DNA of 35,256 nucleotides from positions 1 to 35,256 of the IMG/VR virus record IMGVR_UViG_3300042923_000150. One strand, 5' to 3'. This DNA is from a virus. Position numbers and translations under genes: made by a program. How positions within the stretch are numbered: position 1 is the first letter of the stretch; each line of letters opens with the position of its first letter. The notes beneath the pieces were generated by a model. That model was not told where the DNA came from, made no database searches, and saw only the letters and a program-made list of their open reading frames with translations. This document shows, one piece after another, positions 20,499 to 27,351 of this stretch.

Positions 20499-21518
20499 AT
20501 GCCAACCATTCTCTCGGACGTCGTATTCCGCGACGAACTGCGTGACTACATCGCCGTAAACAGCGTTGAGCGCACCGCGTTCTTCGAGTCCGGCATTCTG
20601 ACCACCAACAGCGACATGACCACGCTGCTGGCGAGCCCTTCGAACACCTTCACCATTCCGTGGTGGGTCGATCTGGATGCGTCCATCGAGTCCAACTACT
20701 CGAACGACGTATACACCGACATCGCGGTTCCGTTGTCTGTCACCAGTGCTTTCATGCAGGCGCGCGCCGCGTACCTCAACGAAGGCTGGAATTGCATGAA
20801 CTTGGTGAAGAACATCACCAATCAGGACCCGCTGGAGTTCGTGGCCGGTCGCCTGCTGAGCTACTGGCGTCGAGTGGCCCAGCGCCGCGCAATCGCTACC
20901 ACTGTTGGTGTCTACAACGACAACGTGACCAGCAATGGCGGCGACATGGTTATCGACGCTGGCGGCACCATCAACGCCGCAGCGATCATCCGCGCCAAGG
21001 CCACGATGGGTGATTACAGCGGCCAGCTGGGCGGTCTGAGTGTCATCGCCATGCACTCCGCTGTGCAGACCGAATTGCAAATCCTCAACTTGATCGACTT
21101 CTCGCCTCTGGCTGACCAGATTCCCGAGTTCGGTCGCTTCCAGGGTATGCGCGTGGTGGTCGATGACTCCATGCCAGTCGTTGGCACCGGCGCCGATGCG
21201 AAATACCTTTCGGTTATCTTCGGGCCAGGTGCTCTGGGCTACGCCGAGGCTCAGCCAGAAGGTGAAGACGGCCTCGAGTACGAGCGCGCCCCGGATCGCG
21301 GCAACGGTGGCGGCACTGAAACCTTGTGGACTCGCCGCAACTTCGTTGTGCATCCACTGGGCTACTCGTTCACCAGTGCCACCATCACCGGCACGCCGAC
21401 CACCAGCCGCCCTGTATCGGCTAACTGGGCTGACCTGGCACTGGCGACCAACTGGGAGCGCAAGTTCGACCGCAAGCAAGTGCCTCTGGCGTTCGTCACC
21501 TCCACCGTATCGGCCTAA
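20499..21518 (+). CDS. Major capsid protein
   Basis: A 339-residue protein with segments typical of HK97-fold coat proteins of this phage group: SDVVFRDELRDYIAVNSVER, DIAVPLSVTSAFMQARAAYL, LSYWRRVAQRRAIATTVGVY and FQGMRVVVDDSMPVV. The C-terminal P-domain-like part contains FVVHPLGYSFTSATITG. AGGAA precedes the ATG at 20499. Position after the scaffold and before connector genes confirms the call. No N-terminal delta domain or fused protease is seen, which fits the separate scaffold. Confidence 0.9.
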   Translation: MPTILSDVVFRDELRDYIAVNSVERTAFFESGILTTNSDMTTLLASPSNTFTIPWWVDLDASIESNYSNDVYTDIAVPLSVTSAFMQARAAYLNEGWNCMNLVKNITNQDPLEFVAGRLLSYWRRVAQRRAIATTVGVYNDNVTSNGGDMVIDAGGTINAAAIIRAKATMGDYSGQLGGLSVIAMHSAVQTELQILNLIDFSPLADQIPEFGRFQGMRVVVDDSMPVVGTGADAKYLSVIFGPGALGYAEAQPEGEDGLEYERAPDRGNGGGTETLWTRRNFVVHPLGYSFTSATITGTPTTSRPVSANWADLALATNWERKFDRKQVPLAFVTSTVSA

Positions 21519-21551
21519 CGCGCACCGGGCGACCGGCGCAAAGGAGGTCTT

Positions 21552-22559
21552 ATGGCAGACGAACAAGACCCGCTCATGGTGGGCGGACGCATCCCTTACC
21601 GCTACAGCCTCGGAAAGCTCTACACCGATCTGGTCTCAATGATCAGGCGGCAGGGCGCGCGAACGCTTCAGTTCCAGGTGGATGAACAGCAGAACCTGAT
21701 GTGGAAGTGGTCTGACGAGAAGGCTTGGCGCGAAATCATGGATTTGGCCGACCTTCCTCAACAAGCTGCGACCGGTCCTGCTGGTCCTCAGGGGCCAAAG
21801 GGAGATCGCGGCGAGCCAGGTTCTGCAGGTGAGCGAGGCGAAACAGGCCCAAAGGGCGACCAAGGGAATCCCGGCACTGCCGGACCCATGGGAAGCCCCG
21901 GACCTGCTGGCCCCGCTGGAATGCCCGGCCCGCAAGGGATCACCGGACAACCCGGCGCCCTTGGACCTGCTGGTCCGCAAGGCGAGTCAGGACCTGTCGG
22001 CGAGAAGGGCGACAAGGGCGCTACCGGCAGCAAGGGTGAAACTGGTCCTGCCGGTCCTGTCGGCCCCACTGGAGCGACCGGCGCCAAGGGTGATCCCGGA
22101 GTTCAAGGCGCCCCGGGCGTGAAGGGCGATCAGGGTTCGCCAGGCGCAACTGGCCCCGCCGGCGCCAAGGGAGACAAAGGCGACAAGGGAGATACCGGGC
22201 CACAGGGGCCGGTCGGACCTGTAGGAGCAAAAGGCGACACTGGCTCCCAGGGATCAACCGGTCCGGCAGGGCCGCAGGGCGCAGCAGGTGCTCAACCTGA
22301 GGTTCTGTCCGGCACTGTAGTAACGGCAGGCGCCAAGGTCGCGGTGAAGTTCGCCAAGACCTACGCCGCTCCCCCGGTCGTCCAGCCATCGCCTACCTGG
22401 AACAACCAGCAGATGGTCATCGGCGTAGCCAGTGAGGTCACAACCACCGGCTGCAACATCACCGTCATGCAATCCACAGGAACGCTGCTGCTGAACGGCA
22501 GCCCATTCGGTACGGCACCCGCCGGCACCGCATTCCGCATGATCGCCTTCGGCACATAG
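21552..22559 (+). CDS. Collagen-like capsid-module protein (probable head fibre)
   Basis: A 335-residue protein. Residues 1-74 form a compact N-terminal domain ([35 protein letters not shown]). Residues 75-248 are 58 uninterrupted Gly-X-Y triplets rich in P, K, D, A and Q, which would form a trimeric collagen helix of roughly 50 nm if fully folded. Residues 249-335 are a beta-rich head ([38 protein letters not shown]), perhaps the trimerisation or receptor-binding knob, resembling H-type lectin-like folds in general pattern. It sits between the major capsid and connector genes, so a head decoration or head fibre is more likely than a tail fibre. AGGAGG precedes the ATG. Confidence 0.8.
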   Translation: MADEQDPLMVGGRIPYRYSLGKLYTDLVSMIRRQGARTLQFQVDEQQNLMWKWSDEKAWREIMDLADLPQQAATGPAGPQGPKGDRGEPGSAGERGETGPKGDQGNPGTAGPMGSPGPAGPAGMPGPQGITGQPGALGPAGPQGESGPVGEKGDKGATGSKGETGPAGPVGPTGATGAKGDPGVQGAPGVKGDQGSPGATGPAGAKGDKGDKGDTGPQGPVGPVGAKGDTGSQGSTGPAGPQGAAGAQPEVLSGTVVTAGAKVAVKFAKTYAAPPVVQPSPTWNNQQMVIGVASEVTTTGCNITVMQSTGTLLLNGSPFGTAPAGTAFRMIAFGT

Positions 22560-22569
22560 GAGAAACACC

Positions 22570-22791
22570 ATGGCTGTTGCACAAGACAAGCACATCGATC
22601 CAAACAACAAGGCCCGCTGGGGCTTCGGTGGTGACACCGGAAACATCAAAGTCGGCCCGCAGACCGTGGGAGAAACCGGTGGCGTTGATACCGCCCGCAC
22701 CGAATCGGACGAAACCGCAGCCCGCAACAACGGCGGCGGCGAGAAGACCGAAGCGGCCAAGGCGACCACCAGCAAGACCACCACCAAGTAA
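22570..22791 (+). CDS. Small disordered protein of the capsid module
   Basis: A 73-residue, low-complexity protein rich in G, T, A, D, N and K (FGGDTGNIKVGPQTVGETGG; EAAKATTSKTTTK). It is probably disordered and without cysteines. The ATG at 22570 has AGGAG upstream. Its place next to the collagen-like gene suggests a capsid accessory or head-completion role, but no family is recognised. Confidence 0.65.
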   Translation: MAVAQDKHIDPNNKARWGFGGDTGNIKVGPQTVGETGGVDTARTESDETAARNNGGGEKTEAAKATTSKTTTK

Positions 22792-22795
22792 CACC

Positions 22796-22809
22796 GGGGC
22801 TTCGGCCCC
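22796..22809 (+). promoter_or_regulatory. GC-rich hairpin with UUCG loop
   Basis: GGGGC-TTCG-GCCCC forms a 5-bp stem closed by a C(UUCG)G tetraloop, which is exceptionally stable in RNA. It lies between two small genes and has no T-run, so it is more likely an mRNA-stability or processing element than a terminator. Confidence 0.5.
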
Positions 22810-22830
22810 ACCTATTCCGAGGCGTCTCAG

Positions 22831-23001
22831 ATGAATCAGATCACCGCAATTCGCAAAGGTCACGTCGCGCGCGTTGAAGGCCCAGGGTTCTCGTACTTCA
22901 AGGCTGGCGATACTTCCCGCTTCACGCAGAAGGGCAAGATCCCCTCTATCCGTGCTGCCAAGGCCTTTTGCAAGCTGTTCGCATCCGATCAACTGGGCTG
23001 A
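22831..23001 (+). CDS. Small basic protein of the capsid module
   Basis: A 56-residue basic protein (MNQITAIRKGHVARVEGPGF, then GKIPSIRAAKAFCKLFASDQ). The ATG at 22831 follows CCGAGG at a suitable distance. The same upstream stretch (TATTCCGAGGCGTC / TATTCGAGGCATC) recurs before the next gene at 23027, suggesting duplicated ribosome-binding regions. Function is unknown; position suggests a head-completion factor. Confidence 0.6.
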   Translation: MNQITAIRKGHVARVEGPGFSYFKAGDTSRFTQKGKIPSIRAAKAFCKLFASDQLG

Positions 23002-23026
23002 GGCGCCCCCATATTCGAGGCATCCC

Positions 23027-23413
23027 ATGGAATACATCACTGTCGCGGACGTAGATGCCGCGCTCGGCGCTACGTGGGCTGCCGATGCAGAAAAGGCTCG
23101 GTATGTGGCAATGGCCAATGCCTACCTGAATGCGCAGACGTTGCGACCGGTTGATCCGCTGGCGATACCGGGTGCAATCGTTGCCGCTGGCGTTGAGCTG
23201 GCCGCAGCTGCGGCCGCAGGCGACCTGTACCAGCAGAAGACGGAGGGCGAGGTTATGTCGAAGTCGGTCAAGGCCGGCTCCGTGTCGTCGTCCAAGACAT
23301 TCGCCAGCGTGACCGGCACGTCCGCCGCTCTGCCCGCGCGCATCCAGTACGCGCTGGCGCTGATCGATCCGTGGAAGACGAGCATGTTTTCTTTCGCCGT
23401 GCACAGGGGCTGA
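23027..23413 (+). CDS. Head-tail connector (adaptor) protein
   Basis: A 128-residue, mainly helical protein (ITVADVDAALGATWAADAEK, YVAMANAYLNA, VAAGVELAAAAAAGDLYQQK) with the segment SKSVKAGSVSSSKTFASVTG. I recall this segment from head-tail adaptor proteins that some databases label DnaT-like. It follows the capsid genes and precedes the closure and tail-completion genes, the usual place of the gp6-type adaptor that binds the portal ring. Confidence 0.75.
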   Translation: MEYITVADVDAALGATWAADAEKARYVAMANAYLNAQTLRPVDPLAIPGAIVAAGVELAAAAAAGDLYQQKTEGEVMSKSVKAGSVSSSKTFASVTGTSAALPARIQYALALIDPWKTSMFSFAVHRG

Positions 23414-23415
23414 CC

Positions 23416-23775
23416 ATGGGCCTACGCGATGAATTACAGGCTGATCTGGCTGAAGCGTTCGACACCGACCTGGCCGACGCCATGCAGCTATTCGCTGGCG
23501 GCGTCACACTTCCAGGCAGCTGGAACCCGATCACCGAGACGGGCGGCGAGCCGATTGTCATCAGCTACACCGGGCGCGGCGTGTTCGACAGCTACCGCGT
23601 CGACCTGATCGATGGCGAGAGCATCAGGTCCACTGATCAGTTGCTGATCGCCCTCACGAATGAGGTCATCGGCGGCGTCCCGCAGGTTGGCCACAAGATC
23701 AATGGTTTCGACGTGCTCAACGTATCCATCGATCCGGCCGGCGCGCATTACGAGATCCAACTGAGGGAAGTGTGA
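23416..23775 (+). CDS. Head closure protein
   Basis: A 119-residue protein with a helical start (LRDELQADLAEAFDTDLADA) and a beta-rich remainder (EPIVISYTGRGVFDSYRVDL, VGHKINGFDVLNVSIDPAGA, YEIQLREV). This pattern fits the small beta-barrel head-closure or stopper proteins found at this point in siphophage genomes. The assignment rests mainly on order. It starts three bases after the adaptor gene and its stop shares a base with the next ATG. Confidence 0.7.
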   Translation: MGLRDELQADLAEAFDTDLADAMQLFAGGVTLPGSWNPITETGGEPIVISYTGRGVFDSYRVDLIDGESIRSTDQLLIALTNEVIGGVPQVGHKINGFDVLNVSIDPAGAHYEIQLREV

Positions 23776-24155
23776 TGGCAGGATGGAGCATTCCCCCGAC
23801 AGCCTTTATCGATCAGATCGAGAGCGACCTGACCAAACAAGCGCGGATCATCGCCATGGCGCTGCTGGGCGAGATTGTGCTGCGGTCTCCGGTCGACACT
23901 GGCCGATTCCGAGGTAACACCACAGTGAGCATCGGCGCGCCCGTGTTCTCCAACAGCGACAAGGTGGACAAAAGCGGCAGCGCAACAATAAGCGCAGGCA
24001 ATGCCGCGCTAAATGGCCTCAAGCCCTACAGCGTCATCTACATCCAGAACAATCTTCCCTATGCCGAGAGGCTTGAGAACGGCCACTCCAAGCAAGCTCC
24101 CAACGGCGTGTTCGGCCTGGCCTTCACCGGCGTAGCAGCGGCGTACGCATCATGA
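23775..24155 (+). CDS. Tail completion protein, HK97 gp10-like
   Basis: A 126-residue protein with the gp10-like hallmark RSPVDTGRFRGNTTV and NNLPYAERLENGHSKQAPNG. These proteins help join the tail to the head. The ATG at 23775 shares its A with the preceding stop. A GTG one codon earlier is possible, but the ATG has better spacing from GAGGGAAG. The stop overlaps the tail terminator start. Confidence 0.85.
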   Translation: MAGWSIPPTAFIDQIESDLTKQARIIAMALLGEIVLRSPVDTGRFRGNTTVSIGAPVFSNSDKVDKSGSATISAGNAALNGLKPYSVIYIQNNLPYAERLENGHSKQAPNGVFGLAFTGVAAAYAS

Positions 24156-24574
24156 CCTACGAAGATATCCGCGTTGCGATCATCGCGCGCATGGCCGCAT
24201 TCACTGGCATCGAGCAAAGCCGCATCTTCTATCCGAACGCACCGGTACCAGCCGCCAACCAAGACAGCTCCGGCGTGTTCAAGCCGCCTGCTGATGGCTT
24301 GTGGTGCCGCCTGCACATCGGCCACGCCACGGCATTCATGGCGGGCATGGCCGACGAGCCCTATACCCGCAAGCCTGGGCTGATTACCGTCCAGTGCTTC
24401 GCCCGCATACGCACTGGCATGAAGGGGCTGAACACACTGGCCGATGCGCTGGAGGCTCATTTCGCCTACTGGACACAGGGCGACCTCGAATGCATCGAGG
24501 CCAGCCAAGTCGATGCGGGGGAGTTCGAAGGCTTCTACCAGATCAACGTGAATATCCGGTTCCGCGCCGGCTGA
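24152..24574 (+). CDS. Tail terminator protein
   Basis: A 140-residue protein with the DUF4128/tail terminator pattern: an N-terminal helix (YEDIRVAIIARMAAFTGIEQ), YPNAPVP, GLWCRLHI, and a central KPGLITVQCFARIRTGMKGL followed by a helix (LADALEAHFAY). It should form a hexamer capping the tail tube and setting its final end. It is coupled to the gp10-like gene by ATGA overlap and followed by a terminator. Confidence 0.85.
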   Translation: MTYEDIRVAIIARMAAFTGIEQSRIFYPNAPVPAANQDSSGVFKPPADGLWCRLHIGHATAFMAGMADEPYTRKPGLITVQCFARIRTGMKGLNTLADALEAHFAYWTQGDLECIEASQVDAGEFEGFYQINVNIRFRAG

Positions 24575-24593
24575 CCCAGCAACACCAGAACCC

Positions 24594-24616
24594 ACCCGCC
24601 TTGAGCGGGTTTTTTT
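24594..24616 (+). terminator. Intrinsic terminator before the tail tube gene
   Basis: ACCCGC (24594-24599) and GCGGGT (24605-24610) form a 6-bp stem with a five-base loop followed by seven Ts (24610-24616). It lies just after the tail terminator gene and 25 bases before the tail tube start. Confidence 0.85.
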
Positions 24617-24641
24617 ATGCCCGCAGAAAGGAGACATATCC

Positions 24642-25577
24642 ATGTCGTCTGGCGCAAAAGTAACGAGTTACCTGATTCCCGAGGTCACACCGGGCGTCAC
24701 TCCAGAAACCGGTCCGTGGGAAACCCTGCGCCTGACCGGAAACACTCTGTCCCCAACCGTCAACACCCAGGCCAGCGACGAGATCACAGATTCTCGCGTC
24801 AGCCAGGGCTCGGTCGCTACCAGCACTGACATTCAGGGCGACCTGACTGCCGAGCTGTCCTACGGCTCGTTTGATCGCCTGTTTGAGGCCGGCTTCTACG
24901 GAACCTGGAATAACGATGTGCTGACCGTGGGCGACACGCGCCGCACCTTCACCGTCGCAAAGAACTTCAACGATGTGAGCGTGTTCACCCTGTTCAAGGG
25001 CATGCATGTTTCGACGTTCGCATTGGACATCCCGTCTGACGGCAAGATCACCGCGACCTTCACCCTGATGGGCCTGGACTATGCGGACAACGGCACTGTC
25101 AGTTCGGTCGGGACCATCAACCCGCCAACTACCACGCCGTTCATGTCGAACATCAACGTTGGCACGCTGACTGTCGACGGGCAGTCGCTCGAAGGCGTTG
25201 CTTGCGTGTCGGGTCTGACCATCAGTCTGGACAACAGCCTGCAAACGCAGCGCTGCCTCGGTAACAACAAGCTCGGCCCGGGTGCTCACATCGCTACCGA
25301 AGCGGCCATCACCGGAACTATCACCATGGCCTGGTCGAATCGCGCCTGGCAGATCTGGAAGAACACCTTCACCCGCGCGCCGATCGCTCTGTCGTTCCCG
25401 ATCACCGACAGCCTGGGCAACGAATACACCTTCGACTTCCCGGCAATTGAGGTCGACGGCGACCTGCCCAATGGCGGCAAGCGCGACCTGATCGAAGTGA
25501 CTCTCAACTACACCGTCGCCAAGATCGCGCCGACCCTGACCCGCTCTCCTGCGGAAGATGCACCTGTAACCCCATAA
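24642..25577 (+). CDS. Major tail tube protein
   Basis: A 311-residue, beta-rich protein of the Phage_tube_2 kind: an N-terminal arm (SYLIPEVTPGVTPETGPWET), LRLTGNTLSPTVNTQASDEI, RVSQGSVATSTDIQGDLTAE, and a C-terminal half with EAAITGTITMAWSNRAW and FPAIEVDGDLPNGGKRDLIE. It polymerises into the flexible tube of a siphophage. Being isolated between two intrinsic terminators, it may also be made at a different level from its neighbours. Confidence 0.88.
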   Translation: MSSGAKVTSYLIPEVTPGVTPETGPWETLRLTGNTLSPTVNTQASDEITDSRVSQGSVATSTDIQGDLTAELSYGSFDRLFEAGFYGTWNNDVLTVGDTRRTFTVAKNFNDVSVFTLFKGMHVSTFALDIPSDGKITATFTLMGLDYADNGTVSSVGTINPPTTTPFMSNINVGTLTVDGQSLEGVACVSGLTISLDNSLQTQRCLGNNKLGPGAHIATEAAITGTITMAWSNRAWQIWKNTFTRAPIALSFPITDSLGNEYTFDFPAIEVDGDLPNGGKRDLIEVTLNYTVAKIAPTLTRSPAEDAPVTP

Positions 25578-25595
25578 GACCTGATTCACCCTTTC

Positions 25596-25635
25596 GACTG
25601 CTCCGGCGATTACGCCAGCCGGGGCGGTCTTTTTT
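25596..25635 (+). terminator. Strong intrinsic terminator after the tail tube gene
   Basis: A 12-bp stem (25596-25607 with 25618-25629, two G-U pairs) and a ten-base loop are followed by six Ts (25630-25635). It is the strongest terminator in the window. It lies between the tail tube and tail chaperone genes, where transcript levels usually drop. Confidence 0.9.
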
Positions 25636-25659
25636 CTGGCGTGGCGTAGAGGATTTACC

Positions 25660-26145
25660 ATGGCTCTCAAGCTGAAAAAACAGAACACCAATGTCGATGC
25701 CAAATGGTTCGATTTCGACGAGGACACTAAAGTCCTTCTGGCCTCCATTGACACCCCCGCCTACCAGATCGCGCTGGAGCGTCTGCGCCGTAGCATTCAG
25801 CGCAACGACTCGAAGTTCGATCAGGGTGAGGTCGGCGTCATCGACGGCGAGAAGACCGAATACCAGGGCCAATGCTCCCTGCTGGCGAACTTCATCCTCA
25901 AGGACTGGAGCGGCGCCGAGGACGAAGAGGGCAACCCCCTCAAGTTCAGCGTGGAAAACGCCGAGGCCATGCTGCTGGGCAGTACCGAACTGTTCATCTT
26001 CGTCATTCAGTCCGCCGGCGCGTACGCCGCCGAGCTGCGCGAAGAACTCACTGAGACAGTGGGAAAGCCATCGCCCGATTCGAGTGGGAAAAAGAGTGGG
26101 GCGGCGAGAGCACCGAAAAGCGCACCGAAATCTACCGCCGCTTAA
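25660..26145 (+). CDS. Tail assembly chaperone, G-type (unshifted product)
   Basis: A 161-residue protein, helical and acidic in its main part (YQIALERLRRSIQRNDSKF, LLANFILKDWSGAEDEEGNP, AMLLGSTELFIFVIQSAGAY), with a basic, low-complexity tail (KSGAARAPKSAPKSTAA) produced when no frameshift occurs. It occupies the lambda gpG position between tail tube and tape measure. It should coat the tape measure protein during tail assembly. The slippery heptamer at 26061-26067 lies near its end. Confidence 0.85.
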   Translation: MALKLKKQNTNVDAKWFDFDEDTKVLLASIDTPAYQIALERLRRSIQRNDSKFDQGEVGVIDGEKTEYQGQCSLLANFILKDWSGAEDEEGNPLKFSVENAEAMLLGSTELFIFVIQSAGAYAAELREELTETVGKPSPDSSGKKSGAARAPKSAPKSTAA

Positions 26146-26390
26146 GGATGCAGGTCCCTGACGAGCCGCCCCGCGATCCGCTGACGGCTTATCTGCTGAA
26201 TGCCTTCCGCAACATCTGCCGAGGCCGGCGTTATCTCTCGACCATGGCCGGGGCTCACCCGCTCCGGCTGTCGGCCAGGGAAATCAACGACTGGATTGAG
26301 GCGCATCCGGTGCCGCTGCCTCGCCACTATGTGGATGAGGTGGTGTTTGCGCTGGATGATGTGGTTATGAGCGAACAACAGGAGAAGTGA
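25660..26390 (+). CDS. Tail assembly chaperone, GT-type -1 frameshift product
   Basis: G GGA AAG at 26061-26067 is in the correct phase (GTG|GGA|AAG) and is identical to the lambda G/GT slippery sequence. A -1 shift there continues through an open frame without a stop (GCC ATC GCC CGA...), giving AIARFEWEKEWGG, then YRRLRMQVPDEPP and the T-like helical domain (TAYLLNAFRNICRGRRYLST, RHYVDEVVFALDDV), ending at 26390. The fusion (25660-26067 plus 26067-26390) has about 243 residues. The T part also has its own ATG at 26148, but no good ribosome-binding site. Confidence 0.85.
26061..26067 (+). promoter_or_regulatory. Programmed -1 frameshift site GGGAAAG
   Basis: The heptamer G GGA AAG is read in the G frame as the end of GTG, then GGA and AAG, and permits slippage of both tRNAs to GGG AAA. 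It matches lambda exactly. Confidence 0.85.
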
Positions 26391-26392
26391 TC

Positions 26393-26602
26393 ATGATCAA
26401 TGCCACTGAAAACGCCGAACCGGATACCATATACCTGGCCCAACTAGCGAAAAGCGCAGAGTCTATTGCAGCATCTCTGCGCGAAATTGCCGATAGCTCC
26501 AAAACTACGGCGGCCATTTTGAACAAAATTGACCAGAAAGGCCTGCCGCCGTCTTTCATTGAGATGACGGAGGCCTGGAAGAAGCGCTGGTTACTCGACT
26601 GA
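26393..26602 (+). CDS. Small hypothetical protein between chaperone and tape measure
   Basis: A 69-residue helical protein (NAEPDTIYLAQLAKSAESIA, SLREIADSSKTTAAILNKID, then FIEMTEAWKKRWLLD). The ATG at 26393 has GGAG eight bases upstream; a GTG at 26387 would be too close. The base composition is less GC-rich than the neighbouring tail genes. Its last 12 bases overlap the end of a gene on the opposite strand. The first helices resemble a small coiled-coil or toxin-antitoxin type protein, but no family is recognised. Confidence 0.65.
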   Translation: MINATENAEPDTIYLAQLAKSAESIAASLREIADSSKTTAAILNKIDQKGLPPSFIEMTEAWKKRWLLD

Positions 26603-26824
26603 TTTTGCCCGCACGGCATCTGCTACAACATGCAGATGACTGATCACCCGATCCAGGCATTTATAAAAGCTGTTCTCGCGTTGCCACTGCAGGAGCTCGT
26701 CACTAGACTCGTCCTCGCGAAGACCTAGACGTTTTTGCTCATTTCTCGGATCGCTAAGAGCATCGACTCGCGACAGTATCCGCTCTGCAAGCAGCAGCTC
26801 ATCGGTGGAGTACTTCTCTGACAT
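26591..26824 (-). CDS. Accessory gene on the opposite strand within the tail operon
   Basis: A 77-residue soluble, acidic helical protein (MSEKYSTDELLLAERILSRV, then DPRNEQKRLGLREDESSDEL and NSFYKCLDRVISHLHVVADA). The ATG at 26824 has the excellent site AAGGAGG seven bases upstream, which is the main reason to accept it. It runs against the late genes and is therefore a typical moron, expressed independently, perhaps in the lysogen. It ends convergent with the gene at 26393 with 12 bases of overlap and no clear terminator. Function is unknown. Confidence 0.65.
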   Translation of the reverse strand: MSEKYSTDELLLAERILSRVDALSDPRNEQKRLGLREDESSDELLQWQRENSFYKCLDRVISHLHVVADAVRAKSVE

Positions 26825-27017
26825 ATGACCTCCTTGGTCATTGCGCCCCGTCCATGTGGTTCAAGCACTGGCCGGGGCCAGTTGGTGGAGGCGCAAAGCT
26901 ACTACACCTGCGGATTTGGAATGAACTGGCCATTTCGCCAGCCTGTACGCCTGCACAGGCCCTTCGCTCCACTCTGCGATGATGGTAGATTGCTGTCATC
27001 TACAGGGAGAAGTAACC
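26825..27017. promoter_or_regulatory. Divergent intergenic region with a CTGT-N8-ACAG palindrome
   Basis: This 193-bp region separates two divergent accessory genes and should hold their promoters, although no clear -35/-10 pair stands out. CTGT-ACGCCTGC-ACAG (26943-26958, flanked by GC and GC) fits the LexA spacing, but its GC-rich centre is atypical. It can also be read as a 6-bp hairpin. Confidence 0.35.
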
Positions 27018-27281
27018 ATGCAGCTGGCAATCCTATTAGTCTTAATCCTCATTGCTGTCCTGATAGCCCCATGGCTATTCGGGGTGATTGTCGCCGCCGC
27101 TGCTTTGTATGGGGTGTGGCTGATAGTCGTCGCCATCGTCGTCGCAGTGGTCCTGATCTGCATCGCTCTGTCAGGCTCACTTTCTAAGTTCAGATCCAAA
27201 AGTAGGGTCGATGCTCAGATAGCTGAAGGTAACCGCATAATCCGTGAGAAAGAGCGTCAGAGTCGCGAACAGAAAGAATAA
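27018..27281 (+). CDS. Small two-span membrane protein before the tape measure gene
   Basis: An 87-residue protein with two closely spaced transmembrane helices, residues 2-27 (QLAILLVLILIAVLIAPWLFG) and 29-56 (AALYGVWLIVVAIVVAVVLI). A basic and then strongly charged cytoplasmic tail follows (KFRSKSRVDAQIAEGNRIIR, EKERQSREQKE). The ATG at 27018 has GGGAGAAG upstream. It is followed by a terminator, so with its own promoter it would be an independent unit. Such inner-membrane morons often exclude superinfecting phages, an inference from architecture and place. Confidence 0.7.
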   Translation: MQLAILLVLILIAVLIAPWLFGVIVAAAALYGVWLIVVAIVVAVVLICIALSGSLSKFRSKSRVDAQIAEGNRIIREKERQSREQKE

Positions 27282-27310
27282 ACGCCTGTAACAGGCACGA
27301 ACAAACCAAT

Positions 27311-27334
27311 AGCCCGCCACTGAGCGGGCTTTTT
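27311..27334 (+). terminator. Intrinsic terminator before the tape measure gene
   Basis: AGCCCGC (27311-27317) and GCGGGCT (27324-27330) form a 7-bp stem with a six-base loop followed by five Ts. A small hairpin GCCTGTAACAGGC (27284-27296) precedes it. It ends the accessory membrane-protein unit. Confidence 0.85.
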
Positions 27335-27351
27335 CATGCCTGGAGAAAAGT

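Noticed and set aside
20313-21566. 417-codon minus-strand frame across scaffold and capsid genes
   Set aside because: It is an antisense shadow; the forward strand encodes well-recognised capsid proteins in full.
21774-22295. Repetitive DNA of the G-X-Y region as a CRISPR-like or satellite repeat
   Set aside because: The periodicity is 9 bases (three codons) and reflects collagen-like protein sequence, with no conserved repeat-spacer structure.
26086-26094. GGGAAAAAG as an alternative frameshift site
   Set aside because: In the G frame it reads GGG AAA AAG, so the required X XXY YYZ phase is not met. The heptamer at 26061 is in phase and identical to lambda.
27284-27296. GCCTGTAACAGGC as a LexA box
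   Set aside because: CTGT and ACAG are separated by one base, not eight. It is a small hairpin beside the terminator.
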